Part shown: positions 24,423-31,675 of the stretch, in pieces | How positions within the stretch are numbered: the first letter of the stretch is position 1 | How the letters are laid out: the number at the start of each line of letters is the position of its first letter | From: Lachnospiraceae bacterium | GTDB lineage: Bacteria > Bacillota > Clostridia > Lachnospirales > Lachnospiraceae | Direction: 5' to 3' | Length of the DNA stretch: 39,139 bases | NCBI GenBank assembly: GCA_030536455.1 | Contig: JAUNPZ010000011.1 | Coordinates: 2,256 to 41,394 of the forward strand | Position numbers and translations under genes: made by a program | Notes under the pieces: model-generated | Told to the model about the DNA's origin: nothing | What the model saw: the letters and a program-made list of their open reading frames with translations, nothing else | The model's database searches: none

Positions 24423-25381
24423 TGCTGAAGATTGAAAAGCTGAAAAAAGCATATGGAAAATATCACGCCCTCGACGGCCTGGATATGACCATTGAAAAGG
24501 GCGCGCTCTATGGATTTGTAGGCCCGAACGGCGCCGGAAAGACCACGACCATCAAGATTCTGGCCGGTCTTCTGAATCCGGACAGCGGAACCATCCGGAT
24601 AGACGGGGTGGATGCCGGAAGGGACCGGCGGGGGCTGAAGGGGAAAATCGGTTATGTGCCGGATTCCTTTGGCGTATATGATAACCTAAAGGTGCGGGAG
24701 TACATGGAGTTTTTTGCCTCCTGCTATGGAATCGAGGGGCTGATGGCAAGAAAGCGGTGCGGCGCTCTGCTGGAGCAGGTGGGGCTGGAAAACCGCGCGG
24801 ATTTTTATGTGGATGGCCTGTCACGGGGCATGCAGCAGAGGCTCTGCCTGGCAAGGGCCTTAATCCATGATCCGGCGCTTCTGGTGATGGATGAGCCCTC
24901 CTCCGGTCTGGATCCGAAGACCCGGCTGGAGTTTAAAGAGCTGGTGCAGGAGCTGAATGAGGAGGGGAAGACCATCTTAATCAGCTCGCATGTGCTTTCC
25001 GAGCTGGCAGCCATGTGTACGGATATCGGGATAATCGACCAGGGCCGGATGGTGCTGTGCGGAAGCATGAAGGAAATCATGGAGCGGGTGGACCAGTCCA
25101 ATCCGCTGCTGATTACGGTTTACAGCAATATGGAGACGGCGATGGCTGTTTTAAGAAGCCATAGCTGTGTGCGGACCATTTCCATTAAGGAAAACTGCCT
25201 TTCCGTAGGCTTTACCGGAGATGCTCATGACGAGGCGCTTCTGCTTCAGCAGCTTGTGGATGCCGATGTGCTGGTAAATGGATTTTCCAGAATGCAGGGA
25301 AATCTGGAGTCATTGTTTATGCAGATTACGGACCGTGAGGACAAGGAGGTGCTGCTGTATGAGAATAAACCCGGTTTATAA
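24422..25381 (+). CDS. ABC transporter ATP-binding protein (CcmA/NatA-type)
   Basis: Cytoplasmic ATPase of 319 aa for the ABC-2 permease that follows. Walker A GPNGAGKTT (about 36-44), signature LSRGMQQRL (about 136-144), Walker B LLVMDEPSSGLDP and switch histidine SSHVLSEL. The signature is LSRG instead of LSGG, common in this exporter class. The C-terminal ~95 residues are an extension typical of CcmA-like ATPases. The start overlaps the exoprotein stop by one base, and the 3' end overlaps the permease gene by 23 bp, so stoichiometric translation is likely. Export direction is inferred from the ABC-2 partner; the substrate is unknown. Confidence 0.92.
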   Translation: MLKIEKLKKAYGKYHALDGLDMTIEKGALYGFVGPNGAGKTTTIKILAGLLNPDSGTIRIDGVDAGRDRRGLKGKIGYVPDSFGVYDNLKVREYMEFFASCYGIEGLMARKRCGALLEQVGLENRADFYVDGLSRGMQQRLCLARALIHDPALLVMDEPSSGLDPKTRLEFKELVQELNEEGKTILISSHVLSELAAMCTDIGIIDQGRMVLCGSMKEIMERVDQSNPLLITVYSNMETAMAVLRSHSCVRTISIKENCLSVGFTGDAHDEALLLQQLVDADVLVNGFSRMQGNLESLFMQITDREDKEVLLYENKPGL

Positions 25382-26303
25382 AAGAGAGGTGACGGTCAGC
25401 AGCCGAAGCGCACGGATTCCGGTGATCATGATGGTATTCAACAGCATCCTGGCGCTGGTTGCATTTTTAAATATGTACTCGGTGACGGCGCAGGTGAAGG
25501 TGACGGCGGAAATCCAGTATTCCAGTTTTCTGGATCTGTATATGTTTGTCGCTTCTCTGGAATTTGTGATGCTGCTGTTCATCATGCCGGCCCTGACCTC
25601 CGGAAGTATCAGCGGGGAACGGGAGCGGCAGACGCTGGAGCTTCTTCTCTCCACAAAGGCAACGCCGTGGGAAATTGTCACCGGCAAGCTGATGTCCTCC
25701 ATGAACAGCATGGTCCTTCTGGTGGTGTCCAGCTTTCCGGTCATGGCCCTGGTGTTTGTATATGGAGGCATCACGATAAAGGATATGGGACTTTTGATGC
25801 TGATGTACGGAACAGTGGCGCTGTTTTCCGCAAGCCTGGGAATCTGCTTTTCCTCCATCTGCCGGAGGTCGACCATGGCAACGGCCATGTCCTACGGTGT
25901 ACTGACGTTCTTGATTGCCGGTACCTTTGTGATAAATTATTTTGTGGCCTCCATGGCATCGATGGGAGCGGCAGGCTATGCGAATCAGATGGAGGGAATC
26001 ACCTCGCAGGTTAATTCCGGCGTGTGCCTGTATCTGCTCCTGCTGAACCCGGCAGTCAGCTTTTACCAGATCATGAGCGGACAGGCGGGGAGCCGGGAGG
26101 CATCCGTCAGCGTCACGCAATGGTTTGGAAGCCGTTCTCCGAATATGGTTCTGGACGCCTGGCTGCCGGTCAGCATCGGCCTCCAGCTTCTGCTGGCCGT
26201 TCTGTTTCTGCTGATTGCGGTGCGGGCCGTGGACCCCACTGGCGGACGGCGGAGCCGGCATGAACCGAAGACCAGGGGGACGCATGCGTCAGGGAAGGAA
26301 TGA
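25359..26303 (+). CDS. ABC-2 type transporter permease
   Basis: A 314-aa inner-membrane protein. It has about six hydrophobic helices, and the amphipathic SGSISGERERQTLELLLSTKATPWEIVTGK segment is the hallmark of ABC-2/NatB-like permeases. The start at 25359 (MRINPVYKREV) has AAGGAGG nine bases upstream; the frame is open another 27 codons upstream, but that stretch lies inside the ATPase gene. The tail is Arg/Gly-rich and cytoplasmic. It is the last gene of the five-gene regulator-kinase-exoprotein-ATPase-permease run. No T-tailed terminator follows, only small GC-rich hairpins (near 26323 and 26380), so read-through toward 26473 is possible. Confidence 0.9.
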   Translation: MRINPVYKREVTVSSRSARIPVIMMVFNSILALVAFLNMYSVTAQVKVTAEIQYSSFLDLYMFVASLEFVMLLFIMPALTSGSISGERERQTLELLLSTKATPWEIVTGKLMSSMNSMVLLVVSSFPVMALVFVYGGITIKDMGLLMLMYGTVALFSASLGICFSSICRRSTMATAMSYGVLTFLIAGTFVINYFVASMASMGAAGYANQMEGITSQVNSGVCLYLLLLNPAVSFYQIMSGQAGSREASVSVTQWFGSRSPNMVLDAWLPVSIGLQLLLAVLFLLIAVRAVDPTGGRRSRHEPKTRGTHASGKE

Positions 26304-26435
26304 TTCAGCCCAAACGCAGGAAACCGGGCCGGTTCCTGGCAGCGGCAGGGAACGGTTTCGGCTATGCTGTATCACGGTGTACCGCTTTACGGTATCGGCT
26401 ACGCTCAGTCACACAATTGGATTGTCCACATAGAA

Positions 26436-26441
26436 TATAGT
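26436..26441 (+). promoter_or_regulatory. Possible -10 element before the Cys/Gly-rich gene
   Basis: TATAGT lies 37 bp before the start codon. There is no recognisable -35 at 16-18 bp, but an ACAAT-TGG-ATTGT inverted repeat (26413-26425) sits where one would be. Weak evidence; transcription could also enter from the permease gene. Confidence 0.3.
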
Positions 26442-26472
26442 ACAACCATATAAATGAAGGAGACTAAAATCT

Positions 26473-26745
26473 ATGTGTATGTTTGGTGGATGTAATTGGA
26501 ATTGTGGCTGCGGGAACGGATTTCGAAGCGGGTGCGGCTGTGGGAACGGCTGTGGAAATGGATTGAGAAGCAGCTTTAGCTTTGGAAACGGATTCCGAAG
26601 CGGCTGTGGCTGCGGCTGCGGAAGAGACTGGGACTGGGATGACGGCTGCGGAAGAGGCCGGGGTCGTGACCGGGATGACGACTGCGGAAGAGGCCGGGGC
26701 CGTGACAGAGATGACGATTGCGGCTGCGGATGTGGCTGTGCATAA
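26473..26745 (+). CDS. Cys/Gly/Arg/Asp repeat protein, 90 aa, unknown function
   Basis: I do not recognise this gene. Composition is extreme: 16 Cys, 27 Gly, 12 Arg and 12 Asp in 90 residues. The N-terminal half has CGCGNGFRSG-type repeats with aromatic residues. The C-terminal half has a 12-residue repeat of form (D/G)CGRGRGRDRDD, twice, then a DCGCGCGCGCA tail. There is no signal peptide, leader cleavage site or membrane helix. Reality is supported by AAGGAG ten bases before the ATG, repeats in phase with codons, and a strong terminator 15 bp after the stop. A structural, spore-surface or metal-binding protein, or a processed peptide, are all conceivable. It lies 169 bp after the ABC-2 permease gene. 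Confidence 0.7.
   Translation: MCMFGGCNWNCGCGNGFRSGCGCGNGCGNGLRSSFSFGNGFRSGCGCGCGRDWDWDDGCGRGRGRDRDDDCGRGRGRDRDDDCGCGCGCA
26641..26729 (+). repeat. 36-bp tandem repeat in the Cys/Gly-rich gene
   Basis: Copies at 26641-26676 and 26677-26712, with a partial third from 26713. Units encode the 12-residue Asp/Gly-Cys-Gly-(Arg-Gly)2-Arg-Asp-Arg-Asp-Asp motif. Earlier, less regular repeats of a GGAACGGATT-type unit fill 26513-26600. Confidence 0.85.
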
Positions 26746-26760
26746 AAACGAATAAAGAAG

Positions 26761-26814
26761 GAGCCAGGTGCTGGAAGCAGAAGCAAAACTGCAGCCAGTA
26801 CCTGGCTCTTTTTA
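26761..26814 (+). terminator. Terminator after the Cys/Gly-rich gene
   Basis: GAGCCAGGT-G-CTGG (26761-26774) pairs with CCAG-T-ACCTGGCTC (26795-26808), then TTTTTT. This is one of the strongest stems in the window. The whole 333-bp gap to phnD holds only this terminator and the Pho-box-like promoter. Confidence 0.88.
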
Positions 26815-26916
26815 CTATGTGTGCCCTAATTTGCGCCCTGATTTTTTTCGCTTTTATGTAAAAGATATAGAAAAGATGCGTAAAATACCGGAAAAGACAG
26901 AAAAAACATAAAAATA

Positions 26917-26982
26917 TTTACAAAAGATTGACGAAAGGCTGACGAAAGACTGATAGAAAGAATGTTTTCTCCGTTATATACT
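26917..26982 (+). promoter_or_regulatory. Pho-box-like array and promoter of the phn operon
   Basis: Four direct repeats at exact 11-bp steps: TTTACA (26917), TTGACG (26928), CTGACG (26939), CTGATA (26950), each followed by an A-rich AAAG-type spacer. TATACT -10 at 26977-26982 with no proper -35. Distances to the -10 are 60, 49, 38 and 27 bp; the first three are identical to the ppx-ppk promoter. Predicted to be activated by a PhoB/PhoP-type regulator on phosphate limitation. Confidence 0.7.
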
Positions 26983-27078
26983 CGGAATTGTGTTCGAAAG
27001 GAAAGGGAGGACACGAAACAACCGGAATCAAAGAAACGGTTTTATTCGAAAACGAAAAGTGAAAAGGAGAAATGAAAC

Positions 27079-28194
27079 ATGAAACGCAACAAAATTTTTG
27101 CAGCAGTTATTTCAACCGCTTTAGCAGCAGCCGTTCTTGCAGGATGTTCTTCTAAAACCGGAACAGAAGGAAACACAGAGACCGTAACAGAGACAAAGGC
27201 AGAGACAAAAGCAGAGACAAAAGCAGAGGCAGCCGGAAAAAAGGGCAGCTATAGCGATACCATTACCGTTGTGTGGTATCCAAATGAATCTGCCGAGGAT
27301 TATGACGCAGCCCGTGAGGAATATGCAAAATTAATCCAGAAGGCAACCGGAAAGAAGGTAGAGCAGAAGCTTACGACAGATTATGCCATTGCCATTGAAT
27401 CCTTAGCCAACGGAACCGCACAGATCAGCTTTATGGGCGCGCAGGGATACATTGAAGCGAAGAATGCCAACGATGCCGTGCAGCCGCTGTTTGTAAATTC
27501 CGGAGAGTCGGGAACCCTGGATGACGCGAAGTATTACAGCTTTCTGGCAGTAAATAAGGGAGACGAAGGGGAATATGCAGATGGAGACGGTTATTCCATC
27601 GACAAGATTGAAGGAAAGAGAATGTCCTTTGTTTCCAACAGCTCCACCTCCGGATTTAAGGTACCCACCAGCTCCATGAAAAGTCATTTCAGCGGAAGCG
27701 AAAAATGGGGAAATCTGACCGAGGATGATTTGATTGAAGGCGGCGGTCTTTTCTCTCAGGTGCTTTTCGGCGGCTCTCATCAGGGCTCTGCATACAACCT
27801 GTTATCCGGAAAAGCAGATGTGGCAGCCTTCTGTGATACCGAGATTGCTCCTTATGCAGCATGTACCGAAGGAACGGCCGATGAAGTCGGAGCCGTGTAT
27901 ACCATCAATGCAGATGCAAGCGCTCCATTTGATACCGTGACCGGAAAAGAATTTGTACTGATTCAGTCAACGCCGGTATTAAACGGACCATTTGCTTATA
28001 ATTCCGAAGCCCTTGACCCGGCAGACGTAAAGGCAATCCAGGATCTTTTCACCTCGGATGAGGTAAGCAGCGATTCTCTGATTTTCGTGCCGGAGGGTTC
28101 TGACAATGTAGGTATGTTTGAGAAATCTGCAGATGAGCGATTTGTTCTGGTAGAGGATTCCTGGTTTGACCCGATCCGCAATCTGAGCAAATAA
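27079..28194 (+). CDS. phnD: Phosphonate ABC transporter substrate-binding lipoprotein
   Basis: Extracellular, lipid-anchored receptor that delivers phosphonates to the PhnCE importer. The 371-aa protein has a lipoprotein signal peptide ending in the lipobox LAGC (lipidated Cys near 23). A Thr/Glu/Lys/Ala-rich tether with AETK repeats follows, then a PhnD/periplasmic-binding domain (PF12974-like): TITVVWYPNESAEDYDAARE, GTAQISFMGAQGYIEAK, FVSNSSTSGFKVP. GGAG lies nine bases before the ATG. It is the first gene of the phn operon, behind the Pho-box-like promoter. Phosphonate specificity is supported by the C-P lyase genes downstream; the precise ligand is unknown. Confidence 0.93.
   Translation: MKRNKIFAAVISTALAAAVLAGCSSKTGTEGNTETVTETKAETKAETKAEAAGKKGSYSDTITVVWYPNESAEDYDAAREEYAKLIQKATGKKVEQKLTTDYAIAIESLANGTAQISFMGAQGYIEAKNANDAVQPLFVNSGESGTLDDAKYYSFLAVNKGDEGEYADGDGYSIDKIEGKRMSFVSNSSTSGFKVPTSSMKSHFSGSEKWGNLTEDDLIEGGGLFSQVLFGGSHQGSAYNLLSGKADVAAFCDTEIAPYAACTEGTADEVGAVYTINADASAPFDTVTGKEFVLIQSTPVLNGPFAYNSEALDPADVKAIQDLFTSDEVSSDSLIFVPEGSDNVGMFEKSADERFVLVEDSWFDPIRNLSK
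27190..27225 (+). repeat. 12-bp tandem repeat in the PhnD tether
   Basis: Three near-identical 12-bp units (GAGACAAARGCA) encode ETKA repeats just after the lipid-anchored cysteine. The tether length could vary between strains by slippage. Confidence 0.75.
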
Positions 28195-28220
28195 TGCAGA
28201 GACAGGATGGAGGAAAGAGA

Positions 28221-28988
28221 ATGGCGCTGCTGGAATTTCAGAAGGTAAGCAAGACATATGATAATGTGACCAAGGCGCTGACCGACGTTACGTTTCATCT
28301 GGACGAAGGAGAATTCGTTTCCATCATCGGTCCCTCCGGAGCAGGAAAATCAACCCTTTTAAGATGCATCAACCGTCTGGTGGATGCATCTGAGGGGGAA
28401 ATTTTTTTTGACGGGCAGGATGTGTTAAAGGCGGGAAAAAAGGAGCTTCGCAGAATCCGGACCAAAACCGGGATGATTTTCCAGCATTATAATCTGGTGG
28501 ACCGAATGAGTGTAATCGAGAATGTTCTGCACGGCTGTCTGGGAAGAAAATCCACAGTCTGCGGAATGGCGGGAATCTATAAGGAAGAGGAAAAGCAGGA
28601 GGCCTTTGAAATCCTGCAGGAAATGGGCCTGGAGGGGCAGGCGTACAAGCGCTGCGATGAGCTTTCCGGCGGTCAGAAGCAGAGAGTGGGGATTGCGCGG
28701 GCCATTATGCAGAAGCCGAAGCTGATTCTCTGCGATGAGCCGATTGCTTCCCTGGACCCCAAAGCCTCCAAGGTCATCATGGACCATTTGAAAAAGATAA
28801 ATGAAACGAAAAAAATCACCTGTCTCGTGAATCTTCATCAGGTTGATGTAGCAATGAAATATTCCAAGCGGATTATCGGAGTGTCTGCCGGAAAAATCGT
28901 GTATGACGGGACGCCGGAGAATCTGACCGACAAGGTGCTGCATGAGATTTACCAGTCTTCTACGGAAGAACTGATAACCGATGTTTAG
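28221..28988 (+). CDS. phnC: Phosphonate ABC transporter ATP-binding protein
   Basis: ATPase of the phosphonate importer, 255 aa. Walker A GPSGAGKST (37-45), LSGGQKQRVGIARAI signature, Walker B LILCDEPIASLDP, and switch histidine in NLHQVD, the PhnC-typical sequence. The start at 28221 (MALLEF) has GGAGG seven bases upstream; a frame-compatible ATG at 28194 overlaps the phnD stop (TAATG) but lacks as good a ribosome site. It sits between phnD and the two permease genes, the normal order for phosphonate importers. Confidence 0.94.
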   Translation: MALLEFQKVSKTYDNVTKALTDVTFHLDEGEFVSIIGPSGAGKSTLLRCINRLVDASEGEIFFDGQDVLKAGKKELRRIRTKTGMIFQHYNLVDRMSVIENVLHGCLGRKSTVCGMAGIYKEEEKQEAFEILQEMGLEGQAYKRCDELSGGQKQRVGIARAIMQKPKLILCDEPIASLDPKASKVIMDHLKKINETKKITCLVNLHQVDVAMKYSKRIIGVSAGKIVYDGTPENLTDKVLHEIYQSSTEELITDV

Positions 28989-28997
28989 AGGTGGCAT

Positions 28998-29789
28998 ATG
29001 GAAGAAGTAAGGAACGTTTTTCGAAGAAGAAAAATAACCAATACCTGCTTTTTTGCAGGAATGATTCTGATTTTTGCCGCTGCCTCCATGGTTACCGGAT
29101 TTCATGTGGCAGACGGCATCCGCTCCTTTCCGGCGGCGGCAGAATGGATCGTCTCGAATCTGGTGCCGGATGCCAGGGCGCTGGGGCATCTCCCCAAGAT
29201 CCTGGACAGACTGACGGAGACGGCGCTTCTTTCGGCAGCGGTAACCGTTCTGGCAGCGGTTTTTGCATTTCTTTTCAGCCTCCTTGGCTCAGATATTCTG
29301 AAAATCCACTGGGCAATGAAAAGAATGGTAAGAATTGCGGCGGCATTCTTCCGGAATGTGCCGGACGTAGCCTGGGCAATGCTTTTGATGTTTTCCTTTG
29401 GCCAGAACATTCTCACCGGATTTTTCGCCTTGTTTTTTACCACCTTTGGCCTTTTGACCAGAGCCTTTGTGGAAACCATCGATGAGGTCAGCTCAAGCTG
29501 TGTAGAGGCGCTGGAGGCCACCGGGGCCGGAATCTTCCCCATTGTTTTCCAGGGGATTCTTCCGTCCTCTCTTCCGGGGGTCCTGACCTGGGTGCTTTAT
29601 ATGATTGAAACCAATATCCGGAGCTCTACCTTAATCGGAATCCTGACGGCGACGGGAATCGGGTATCTGTTCGATTTGTATTACAAACGCCTGGATTTTT
29701 CCTCTGCCAGTCTGGTGGTGCTGTCCATTGTGATTCTTGTGCTGTTGATTGAGGCCGTTTCCAACAAGATAAGAGAGGTAATCATGTAA
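28998..29789 (+). CDS. phnE: Phosphonate ABC transporter permease (first copy)
   Basis: Inner-membrane permease of 263 aa with about six helices. The permease EAA loop reads EALEATGAGIFPIVFQGILP. Hydrophobic segments begin FAGMILIFAAASMVTGF. AGAGGTGG lies shortly before the ATG, and the gene begins 9 bp after phnC. It is followed 2 bp later by a second permease gene of the same family, so the channel is probably a heterodimer. Confidence 0.93.
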   Translation: MEEVRNVFRRRKITNTCFFAGMILIFAAASMVTGFHVADGIRSFPAAAEWIVSNLVPDARALGHLPKILDRLTETALLSAAVTVLAAVFAFLFSLLGSDILKIHWAMKRMVRIAAAFFRNVPDVAWAMLLMFSFGQNILTGFFALFFTTFGLLTRAFVETIDEVSSSCVEALEATGAGIFPIVFQGILPSSLPGVLTWVLYMIETNIRSSTLIGILTATGIGYLFDLYYKRLDFSSASLVVLSIVILVLLIEAVSNKIREVIM

Positions 29790-29791
29790 AT

Positions 29792-30655
29792 ATGGAAAAT
29801 GTAATTCAGAGACAGGCGGTTCCCATGGAGCTGGAGGCGCTGATGAGCAAAAACCGGCAGGGAAAGATAAAAATAGCTCCGCAAAATAAAAGCCGCACAG
29901 CGGTTAAGCTTTTAATCGCGGCTCTTGTTTTCATAACGGCGGCCGCCTTCATGTCCTTTGATTTTCAGGGAATTGATTTTGCCGGGGCCGTATCCGATAC
30001 CCTTCACAATATACAGACGGTTTTCCTGGAGCCGAAGCTTACAAGAGATACGATAACAGGCGTTTTCTATCAGCTTTTTGTCACATTTTGTCTTGGAATT
30101 CTTTCAACGGTTCTTGGCGCATTTTTTGCTTTCTTTTGCGCGCTCCTCTGCGCAGGAAATCTGGCGGGCAGTTTTTCGGTCCATATCGTAAAAAGTATGG
30201 TTGCCGTGGTCCGGGCGGTGCCGACCGTCTTGTGGGTGCTTATTTTTGCGGTGTCCGCAGGCCTTGGAAGCGTGGCTGCGGTTGTGGGCCTGACCTTTCA
30301 CAGCTTCGCCTATCTGACGAAGGCATATGCAGAGTCCATAGAAGAGGTGGATCCGGGGGTGATTGAAGCACTTCGGGCCGGCGGAGCCGGTTACTGGGAA
30401 ATCGTATTTCAGGCGATTGTGCCGTCTGCCATTACCTACATGGTGGCGTGGACCTTTATGCGGTTTGAGATTAATTTTACCAACGCGGTGGCCATGGGAG
30501 CGGCTGCCGGGGCCGGCGGAATCGGGTTTAATCTGTTTATGGCGGGAAGCTTTTATTTTGACCTTCACGAGATGGGCTTCCTTACTTATGTGATTGTGAT
30601 TGCCGTGGTGCTTCTGGAAATGGTATCTACCAGGGTTAAGAAAAAAGTAAAGTAA
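29792..30655 (+). CDS. phnE: Phosphonate ABC transporter permease (second copy)
   Basis: A 287-aa permease of the same family, with a longer, basic N-terminal cytoplasmic region (to about residue 45) and an EAA loop EALRAGGAGYWEIVFQAIVP. About six helices follow. The two copies differ widely in sequence, so this is an old duplication. The start is slightly uncertain: ATG 29792 lies two bases after the phnE1 stop with its best purine-rich site 13 bases away; ATG 29827 (MELEALM) is an alternative. It forms the importer with PhnC and PhnD. Confidence 0.92.
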   Translation: MENVIQRQAVPMELEALMSKNRQGKIKIAPQNKSRTAVKLLIAALVFITAAAFMSFDFQGIDFAGAVSDTLHNIQTVFLEPKLTRDTITGVFYQLFVTFCLGILSTVLGAFFAFFCALLCAGNLAGSFSVHIVKSMVAVVRAVPTVLWVLIFAVSAGLGSVAAVVGLTFHSFAYLTKAYAESIEEVDPGVIEALRAGGAGYWEIVFQAIVPSAITYMVAWTFMRFEINFTNAVAMGAAAGAGGIGFNLFMAGSFYFDLHEMGFLTYVIVIAVVLLEMVSTRVKKKVK

Positions 30656-30674
30656 GTGGAAATGAGGAAAAGGA

Positions 30675-31100
30675 ATGAAGAAGCAGCGTTTGTCGAAGAT
30701 TCTTGCGAGATGTACAAGGGAAACGGTCCATACCCTTGCAGATGAAATACGGGCAGAGCATGACATTGTGATCGTAAAGGCTCCGGAAAAGTCGCTTGCC
30801 ATGATAAAGATGAGGGAGCCGGTAAAGGAAACGCTCTTTTATCTGGGCGAGGTGATCATCTGCGAAGCCATCGTAAGCCTGGACGGCGTTAAGGGAATGG
30901 CTGCGCTCATGGGGGATGATTTTGATAAGGTTCTGGATATGGCGGTGATTGATGCGGCCTGCAGCCGGGGCGTTTTCCGGGAGGAGGCATTTTTAACGGA
31001 ACTGGAAAAGGCGCAGGAGGAACGGCGGCAGAAGGAAAATGCAATGTTTATGAACACAATGGTAAACTTTAAATCGATGGATTCGGAGGTGCAGGGATGA
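30675..31100 (+). CDS. phnG: C-P lyase core subunit PhnG
   Basis: Subunit of the cytoplasmic carbon-phosphorus lyase core complex (PhnG2H2I2J2), which couples phosphonate to the ribose of ATP. The 141-aa protein matches PhnG in size and in segments such as RLSKILARCTRETVHTLADE and FYLGEVIICEAIVSLDGVKG, then AALMGDDFDKVLDMAVIDAA. Its stop overlaps the phnH start (ATGA). A GAGGAAAAGGA sequence precedes the ATG. Identification is strengthened by its invariant position directly upstream of phnHIJ. Confidence 0.93.
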   Translation: MKKQRLSKILARCTRETVHTLADEIRAEHDIVIVKAPEKSLAMIKMREPVKETLFYLGEVIICEAIVSLDGVKGMAALMGDDFDKVLDMAVIDAACSRGVFREEAFLTELEKAQEERRQKENAMFMNTMVNFKSMDSEVQG

Positions 31101-31672
31101 AACCGCTTTATACGTTTGACGAAACCTTTGATTCTCAGAAAATATTCCGCACCCTGCTGGAGGCGATGTCAAATCCGGGAAGAAAGCTGTCTCTTGCCTC
31201 CGGAGCAGAAAAGCTTTACGGGGCCTGTCCGCAGCTTCTGGCAGCGGCGATGACGCTGCTGGACAGCAAGGTAAGCTTTCATGTATACGGCTCGCCGGAG
31301 CTGGAGGAGCAGATTGTCCTTCTGACCCATGCAGAAAAAGAAGAGGCCCAAAAGGCCGATTATCTGTTTGTAACCGGGGCTTCCTTCCTGGAGGAAGCAT
31401 TTCGGGATGCAAAGCCGGGAACCCTTGCGGACCCGCACCTTTCCGCCACGCTGGTAATCCTGTGTGAGGACGGGAACGAGGAGGAGCTGGTATTAGAGGG
31501 ACCTGGAATTAAGGGGAAGGAGACGGTGTCGCTGCCGGCGGAAGCAAAAAAAACCTTACAGCTTCGGGAAGCCCGGTGTTATGAATATCCTGCGGGAGTT
31601 GACATGATTTATATTACGGAATCCGGACAGGTTTTCTGCATTCCGAGACTGGTGAAGAGAGAGGATGTGTAA
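31097..31672 (+). CDS. phnH: C-P lyase core subunit PhnH
   Basis: A 191-aa subunit of the C-P lyase core, needed with PhnG, I and L for the nucleosidase/transferase step. Family segments: FDETFDSQKIFRTLLEAMSN-PGR near the N-terminus, then LLDSKVSFHVYG, and the C-terminal EYPAGVDMIYITESGQVFCIPR. Length is normal. It overlaps phnG by four bases and precedes phnI by 3 bp, so the three are translationally coupled. Confidence 0.94.
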   Translation: MKPLYTFDETFDSQKIFRTLLEAMSNPGRKLSLASGAEKLYGACPQLLAAAMTLLDSKVSFHVYGSPELEEQIVLLTHAEKEEAQKADYLFVTGASFLEEAFRDAKPGTLADPHLSATLVILCEDGNEEELVLEGPGIKGKETVSLPAEAKKTLQLREARCYEYPAGVDMIYITESGQVFCIPRLVKREDV

Positions 31673-31675
31673 GCT

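Noticed and set aside
25467..26285. Long minus-strand ORF (272 codons) opposite the ABC-2 permease
   Set aside because: His/Gln/Arg-rich composition with no domain and no ribosome site; the plus strand encodes a convincing ABC-2 permease with its own AGGAGG.
26215..26433. Plus-strand ORF overlapping the permease end
   Set aside because: Starts within the permease gene in another frame, with no ribosome site and low-complexity Arg/Gly content.
26641..26729. Possible CRISPR-like repeat array
   Set aside because: The 36-bp units are contiguous without spacers and in phase with a coding frame; no cas genes nearby.
26409..26786. Minus-strand Pro/Gln/Ser repeat ORF opposite the Cys/Gly gene
   Set aside because: Its repeats mirror the sense repeats. 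It starts inside the downstream terminator and has no ribosome site, whereas the sense frame has one.
28991..29485. ORF in a second frame over the first phnE
   Set aside because: The 28998 frame has the permease EAA loop and membrane helices; the other has no recognisable features.
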